Part shown: in pieces, positions 36,475 to 42,180 of the stretch
How the letters are laid out: each line of letters begins with the position of its first letter
Numbering within the stretch: the first letter of the stretch is position 1
DNA from: Scleroderma bovista
Taxonomy: Eukaryota; Basidiomycota; Agaricomycetes; Boletales; Sclerodermataceae
DNA: 42,180 nucleotides
Direction of reading: 5' to 3'
NCBI GenBank assembly: GCA_037178675.1
Contig: JAYMGJ010000317.1
Location: 1-42,180 of the forward strand
Position numbers and translations under genes: made by a program
The notes under the pieces: generated by a model
What the model saw: the letters and a program-made list of their open reading frames with translations, nothing else
What the model was told of the DNA's origin: nothing
Database searches by the model: none

Positions 36475-37969
36475 CCCGTCCAAGATGCCAAAGCACTGGT
36501 GGCGACGGACTGTGCTTGTCCTGTGCTTTGCCCCTCTGGATAGTATTGTTGGTTATTGCGACAAGATACAATATCACTTGAATCGCCACAGAAAGTTTCC
36601 TGTTTCAAATTAGAGGAACCTACAAACAAATTGAAGCAGGACTTGTTCCTCAGCGGAGAGGCACCAACCTGAGATTATTAGTATTGCGTCTCATGGAGGT
36701 TTTTGAGTTCACTCTTACCATGTACCACGCACTGCGCCACTATAAAACAAAAGAATGCCTCCAGAAAACAAGGCACAGCAAGCCACACAATAAATATTAT
36801 TTGAACATTTTCATTTCAAGCTACTTACTAATTGGTTGCTTTCAGGATCCAAGCAAAGACACCATCGAACATAAAATGTATCCTTCTCTACCGACACAAC
36901 ACCTGCTGTTGCCATTACAATCCCAGGCGTACGAATATATGGCGGGAGAAGTTACTAGGTCCTCTCATAAGTAGTCCTCGACTCGGAGACAGAAGTGGCG
37001 TACCAAAAGGTTGGAATGATGCTGCACTTGACACCAAATGTTTATTGTGCTACTTATAGGTTCAATCTTGAACGTCAGCGGACAGGTATCTGTAGTGTTG
37101 TGGCTATGACTGTAAACAAGTGTCAAATGTCCCTAAGCCAGCAAATGCGACGCGTCGGGGCAAAAGTTCGTAAGTCCGTCCCGAATCTGTACCAAATTCA
37201 GAGATATATAAGTACCAGTCCGTGAAATAAAACTTCTCAGGCCCTCTATCACGAAGCTTGCGAAGTCGGGATCCTGTGTCGTTCAGTTTAAAATAAACGA
37301 ATACCATCCACAATATCTGAAGTATGTAGTCCGTTGATCGCCAGTATGGGAGAAATCGCGATAAAACAACCATAGCGAGTGCCCCACGTTTAGGGGTGAA
37401 ACCAAATGGGGGTGAGAGAGAGATGACGCCGAGAAACATAAAGTGGGTGGCGAAAAGGTACATCCTTGTCTGTTCCTATCTTGGCTTTGACAGGGTTCGG
37501 CGATAGCGCCGATGACAGAACCAGTATCTTCTGCATGGCTGTGGAGCTGTGTTCCGACCATGGCATCGGAAATCGTGACAACAAGCGGGGGAATCAGGCC
37601 AGTATACAAGAGGTGGGAGACGGAACGATGGAACGGAACCACATTATATGGCGTCGAGATGAAAATGCACTTGAATACGAGGGTATGGTAGGGCTTTAGG
37701 TAGGTTTCATGTGCCACTGCCAATTTTCCCGTTCGGTGTCCCTTCAGAGAAGCGACAATCATGGAAGAGGTGCGAAGACGGTCCCAGGATACCCAGCAAG
37801 TCAGTTGACCGTCACGCCGTCTCAATGCAAACCACATAATAATCGCAGTGATAGCGAGACGAAAAGTGGGCGGATACCAGCACTAGATAAATGGCATATA
37901 AATAGAGGTTGGACGTGGGATCAGATGATTGACTGTCGCGCAGCCAGGTATTTGCGGTTTGAGCGAGAG
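36475..37969. other. Region without a confirmed gene
   Basis: Two overlapping minus-strand open frames occur. The frame at 37837-37283 is 184 codons. The frame at 37463-37104 is 119 codons, with hydrophobic stretches such as ILQILWMVFVYF. They could be remains of a membrane protein, but I found no splice set linking them and no known motif. Confidence 0.35.
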
Positions 37970-38551
37970 TTAGACACTATAGTCGGGTCCAAGTATCAAG
38001 AATGACACTCGCGACTCTACGCCGAGTGCAGAAAGATCGAACCCAGGTGTGTCCTGTGAAAGCCCCGCAGCAACGAAAGTCGACCGCCGGACGAGGAAAG
38101 ATGAAGGTGAGTATGATGCCCCGGTTACGCCAGAGCGTCTCGTTTTCCTCCAGAAAGTGGTTGGACGAACTGTGGTGCGTCAGCGCCAGCCAGATTGCAA
38201 TGACAATGGGCCAGACTTACAGAGCAACGGAGGAGGCTTACGAATCTCACCCCTTCTATTGAGAACAACAGATCGTCCAGCTGGAGCGCCTTCATTTGAC
38301 GAGCCAGGTAAGGGACATGAGGTAACATCAGGCAGAGATTTCACGGTCCTGAAAGTATTCTTCGGAGGTGCAAGCAAGCTCTTGTTCGGCGTATGAAGTT
38401 CGAGAGGGGACGAGGGTGTCTCATTTGAGTCCATGCTTTCGAATACAACGAAGACAGGGCTGGCTATGTGGTCATCTCGACTTTGCAAACTGGAGGAACG
38501 GTTTCGTCTGGGGGATATTGATGTGGGAGTAATAACAGTCAAATCCGACAT
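37970..38551 (-). CDS. Hypothetical Ser/Pro-rich protein
   Basis: Two exons (38551-38221 and 38169-37970) join through a 51 bp GT-AG intron (GTAAGT ... CCACAG) in matching phase, giving about 176 residues. The protein opens MSDLTVITPTSISPRRNRSS. It is rich in Ser, Pro and Arg, with no signal peptide, membrane segment or recognisable domain, and looks disordered. Upstream exons are possible because the frame stays open before the ATG. I do not recognise it. Confidence 0.5.
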
Positions 38552-38826
38552 ATGACGGTCAGATAAACGATGCTGAGGGCTAACACCCAACAACTCCGTT
38601 TAGATACCAGAAGGCAGAGAAAGCAGGGCTAACATGATGGTCTTCGTCCAAAGTATCTTATACTCAGCAAGTGCCGCATTACTGACATGGAATTTCTCCC
38701 ACGGAAGTAGACAAAGGCCCATACTAGGGCAGCTACGACGCAGTAGGGGTACATACTAACAGTGTGACACGAGGATCTGTTTCATGCTATTGCTAACTTG
38801 TTTCCAAACTCTTGTGATCAGGTATC

Positions 38827-39936
38827 TTACGGGTTGAGAGGTATGAAGACCCAGCCAAATGCCCTGACCTCACTTCCCTTCTCACCAAGGTACCTGTTTG
38901 TTTCGTACAACCAGTTCACGAATCCAGCAACCCAGTCCCGAAGGCCCTGTATGTAGCTTCGTACATCCATGTTTATTGATTGAGATGCCGTGACCAAACT
39001 TTCGAAGATAGTGCGTTCGGTATCCATAAATGCGTCCACCCTTTCCTTAGTGAGCGTTCCTGCCAGAGCTAGAGCTCCTTCCAATGAAAGGGTCTCTGTT
39101 CTCCGGAGGACGGTGATTATATTTGGGCGTTCGATGGGAGTACCTTTGGCACAAGAAACAATATCCTTGATTGCCAAATGTCCAATGCGAGTCAAAAGGT
39201 CTTGGAACACGGTACACACCTCGGACAGTAGGGCAATATCGCATGCGTGATTCTGCAATTTCTGAAACAATTCGTTTCCGAGGACGCTCTCGGGGATATT
39301 CAGGTCCCTGGCATATTCAATCATACAAATTGCCAAGAAGAAACCAGATTCTTTTCTCCTGAAGGCGGTGTAACTTTCGATGTCATCGACAGCTGAGTTA
39401 GGCGCCTCACATCTTGCTTTGCAGAACGTTAGTTGTGATTTGTTGAAGCGCATGTACCACCACGGATGTCTGTATGCTACTCGAGACAGTCGATCTGATA
39501 GCCTTGAGAACAATTAATTATTGGGACCAAACTAGAGACCCCCGCATACTCACAGCGAGAACATGTCACGTTCAGAGTCAAAGTTTGCCACCTCAGTAGC
39601 CCAGGGATCAGGAATGGGCGCCCTCTCCCAGTCCGCCTGATCAATCTGGTACATCAACAGGCTGAGAACATCCGCTATGAGTTTAAGTTGCGGGACATCC
39701 GCGGTAGGGTAGCACGCAGCGGCTAGTAACCCCACTTTCAGTGGCCTCCAATTCACCGACGCTAGCGCTCCACCAGAGTCTGTGAGCCATTTCTCCGAAG
39801 CTTGTGAGACCGCTTTGCAATGCTTATTCGTGCGTAGCTCAAAAGGACTGCAGATGAAGAGAATATCCGGGAGCTGGATGCAGACTGTATCGTGTGACGG
39901 ATCTTCCTCATCATGCTTTGCTGTGGCACTGGACAT
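38827..39936 (-). CDS. Terpene-synthase-like protein with altered metal-binding motifs
   Basis: Class I terpene synthase fold, the family that cyclises farnesyl diphosphate in mushrooms. Exons 39936-39554, 39502-39220 and 39165-38827 join in phase and give 334 residues, the normal length. Family hallmarks are SFDSERDMF-type helix spacing, RRKESGFFLAICMIEYARDL, IPESVL, QKLQNHACDIALLS, LTKERVDAF, YIQGLRDWVAGFVNWLYETN and the conserved RY pair. The Asp-rich motif expected near DDxxD reads IDQAD, and the NSE motif expected as NDxxSxxxE reads EDIVSCAKG. Key Mg2+ ligands are therefore changed. The 54 bp second intron is a multiple of three without stops, so it could be retained. It may be an inactive paralogue or a non-canonical enzyme. 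Confidence 0.75.
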
Positions 39937-39959
39937 GCCTCGAAGTACCAACGGCAGGT

Positions 39960-40434
39960 GGACTAGAAACGGGTGGTGAACGAAAAAGAAAACAGTTCTG
40001 TTCCGTGATTAGCGGCATTGCGGCGGTAACTTCCTGGTCTGAGTACACTGGTGGATGATTGGAAGAAGCGGCTGGGCTGACCTTGAAACACTTGACTTCC
40101 TGGTATCGTCCGAGTCCAGTGGAACTCTACGTCGCCCCAGCGTTCTGGCTTCTGATCGAAATCATCTGTGCTTGTCACTGCTTGACTGCAGTTTGAGAGT
40201 CTGATTTTTCAACCCGGCTCTACTTAATCAAAGCATCGCATCACCTGTTGCTTGGGCAAAGTCACCAAAAATCAAGTCCCCTAACCTACCGGAATTTGCC
40301 GCTTCACTACCATTTTGTATGTACAGTAGAACTTCTCGTAACGCATAACTTCCCGGTGCATGATTCTCCCAATGCATGAGGTTTAGGCTCTGCCCGAGTT
40401 GGGCGGCAGGGGACCGTGCATACCACATAATCAA
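39960..40434 (-). other. Possible exon remnants upstream of the terpene synthase
   Basis: Two minus-strand open segments have coding-like composition. The first is 40434-40228 (GRLGDLIFGDFAQAT). The second is 40178-39963 (DDFDQKPERWGDVEFHW). A GT-AG intron (AACAG|GTGATG ... CTGCAG) could join them. No family is recognised and the 5' end stops near the Harbinger side, so this may be a truncated gene or part of a 5' extension. Confidence 0.3.
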
Positions 40435-40651
40435 TGATTATTTTGGCGTAAATATGCATTATCAGGGCACAATATCTACCATGTTAGCAATTACTTAAGC
40501 AACAAAAAAATCCCCAGATGGGTTTTGACGCATAAGAGCTAGTTCGGAAACTGTGAGATACAATGTTTGGTTGCATTGAACACGGTGACTAAGCCAGCAT
40601 GGCAGCAGCAATTGCAGCTCCGCTCGGATTGTAATCAATGCTACGCTGCCC

Positions 40652-42052
40652 ATGCATCCCCAAGGATTTCGACAGCAACGGCAGAGGAATATACGCAAAT
40701 TCATCCTCCAAAACATTCTCAGATCTGTTACTCTCCTTATCGATGTTGCAAATACGATTATCGAAAGTCATAAACCCCCAATCCCTTATCACACTTCGGC
40801 ACTTTCAGGAGAAGCATGGGTTGATGAGCTACTCGCAGGTCATCCTGAACGCATCCGCACTGAACTCAGCATGCACCGTGCGGCTTTCCTAGAACTCGTA
40901 TCCACACTGCAGAGCCTGGGCCATTCAAATTCAAAACATATCACGCTCAAAGAACAACTTGCAATTTTCCTCTACACCTGCGTCACTGGGTTGACCCTTC
41001 GACATGTTGGAGAACGATTCCAACATTCAAATGAAACTATTTCCAAGTAAGACAACTGATTCAATGTCGGTTGGAAATCTTTAACAAATTCACAGGTATT
41101 TCCGGGCGATGACAGTCGCACTTTCAAGCCCACCATTCTATACTACCTACATTCAGCTCCCAACTGGCGAGACCACCATGCCAGAAATCATCCGCAACCC
41201 AAAATTCTTTCCATATTTTGCCAATGCAATCAGCGCAATCGATGGCAGCCACATCCATATCTCTCCCCCGTCCCACTTGCACCCCAATTACCGAAATCGC
41301 AAGGGCTTTGTTTCACAAAACTGCTTATTCGTCTGTGGATTCGACATGAGATTTTCATACACTCTGACAGGTTGGGAGGGATTAGCAACGGATGCCCGAA
41401 TCTACCAGGATGCGATATCAACAGATCTTCATATCCCACAAGGCAAATATCTACTAGGTGATGCAGGGTTCCCCTTGCAGCCAGGGCTTCTAGTCCCTTA
41501 CCAAGGAGTTCGCTACCACCTTGCAGAGTGGGGGCGTGCCAATCTTAGGTGAGTGGGATTTATTCTCGCAGCTTAACTTTTGGTGATAATATTCAGGTCA
41601 GACCAGCTAACAAAGAAGAATTATTCAATCTTCGCCATGCATCTGCTCGTAATGTTATTGAACGGATATTTGGTGTTCTCAAACGCCGCTTCCGCATCCT
41701 TCTCCTTGCCCCTGAGTACGTCCTTGACATTCAGGCACAGATACCCGCTGCACTCTGTGCACTGCACAACTTCATTCGAGTACACGATCCATTTGAGGAC
41801 AGTACCATGGATAACTTCGAAGGCGATGATGAGCTTGTGGACTCAGGTGGTAACAGCCAATCAGTGGCTGATGCAGGAGCCAACGAAGTCAATGAAGTTG
41901 ATTTTTTTGCAGATGCCAATGGAGGGAAGCAGCTTCGGAATGAGATTGCAACAAGTATGTGGAGGGATTATCAGAATATCTTGCATGAGCGGTCAGGGCA
42001 GATGAACATTGATGAGGACGATGGCTTCGATTCAGAATTAGGCCATTTGTAG
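40652..42052 (+). CDS. PIF/Harbinger-type DDE transposase (HARBI1-like)
   Basis: A DDE nuclease of PIF/Harbinger transposons. Exons 40652-41046, 41096-41548 and 41602-42052 join in phase to 432 residues. A helix-turn-helix-like region (LKEQLAIFLYTCVTGLTLRH, VGERFQHSNETISKYFRAM) precedes the catalytic core. Acidic triad candidates sit in AIDGSHIHI, LLGDAGFPL and NVIERIFGVLKRRF. ALCALHNFIRVHDP follows the core and the C-terminus is acidic. The frame is intact. Intron 2 must use the CAGGTCAG acceptor, because the nearer ones give a wrong frame or a 23 bp intron. I saw no second Myb/MADF-type gene and no clear terminal inverted repeats, so the element's limits are unknown. It may be immobile or domesticated. 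Confidence 0.88.
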
Positions 42053-42180
42053 TTACTTTTCCGTTGCATGTACTCGTTCTTGCACGCAATCATTTTCGGT
42101 GGAACAAAACATCAATTGGAGGCACAGCAACAGAACATGTAGTAGTACAGATGCAAGGCTACATAGCAAGATATGTGAAA
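40652..42180 (+). mobile_element. PIF/Harbinger element (limits unresolved)
   Basis: Inferred from the intact transposase. The partner gene and the terminal repeats were not found, and the window ends about 130 bp after the stop codon, so the right end may be outside. Confidence 0.5.

Noticed and set aside
41549..41571. 23 bp intron in the Harbinger gene
   Set aside because: Too short; the 53 bp intron ending at 41601 restores the conserved reading.
1..42180. tRNA, rRNA or CRISPR arrays
   Set aside because: None recognised on reading; no regularly spaced repeats and no cloverleaf with conserved boxes noticed, though no tRNA program could be run.

Overview
The window looks like nuclear DNA of a mushroom-forming basidiomycete (Agaricomycete). 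Genes are cut by many GT-AG introns of about 46-70 bp. The content is typical of that group: a Helitron with a Rep/Pif1 protein, small tandem ricin-B-type lectins, a sesquiterpene-synthase-like gene, a PARP-E2 fusion and a PIF/Harbinger transposase. Exons below were joined by eye from phase-compatible splice sites. Inner boundaries are good where protein families are conserved; start codons are less certain.

Layout. 1-2039: no gene recognised. About 2040-9700: a Helitron neighbourhood, all on the minus strand. It holds a decayed gene of unknown family (2374-3358), the Rep-Pif1 helicase (3342-7611), a four-exon companion gene with a basic tail (7788-8947), and a tandem repeat (9345-9645). 9900-12438: three tandem minus-strand ricin-B-fold lectins with identical four-exon structures and matching TATA boxes. 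12691-14022: eIF3g (+). 14999-16993: Trm44 tRNA methyltransferase (-). 17307-18782: 3-ketoacyl-CoA reductase (+), sharing a divergent promoter with Trm44.

19387-23646: a PARP catalytic domain fused to a UBE2Q-like E2 (-). 24348-32748: an approximately 8.4 kb Zn2Cys6 transcription factor (-) whose 5' half carries unusually long introns. 32749-35543: a long gene-poor stretch. 35544-36420: a neuronal-calcium-sensor-type EF-hand protein (-). 37970-38551: an orphan Ser/Pro-rich gene (-). 38827-39936: a terpene-synthase-like gene with degraded metal-binding motifs (-). 40652-42052: a PIF/Harbinger transposase (+).

Housekeeping genes (eIF3g, Trm44, ketoacyl-CoA reductase, calcium sensor) are interleaved with fast-evolving ones (lectins, terpene synthase, transposons). 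Nothing suggests one joint pathway. The most unusual pieces are the Helitron's flanking unknown genes, the PARP-E2 fusion with a probable GC-AG intron, the terpene synthase with altered catalytic motifs, and the cluster of giant introns around the zinc-cluster exons.
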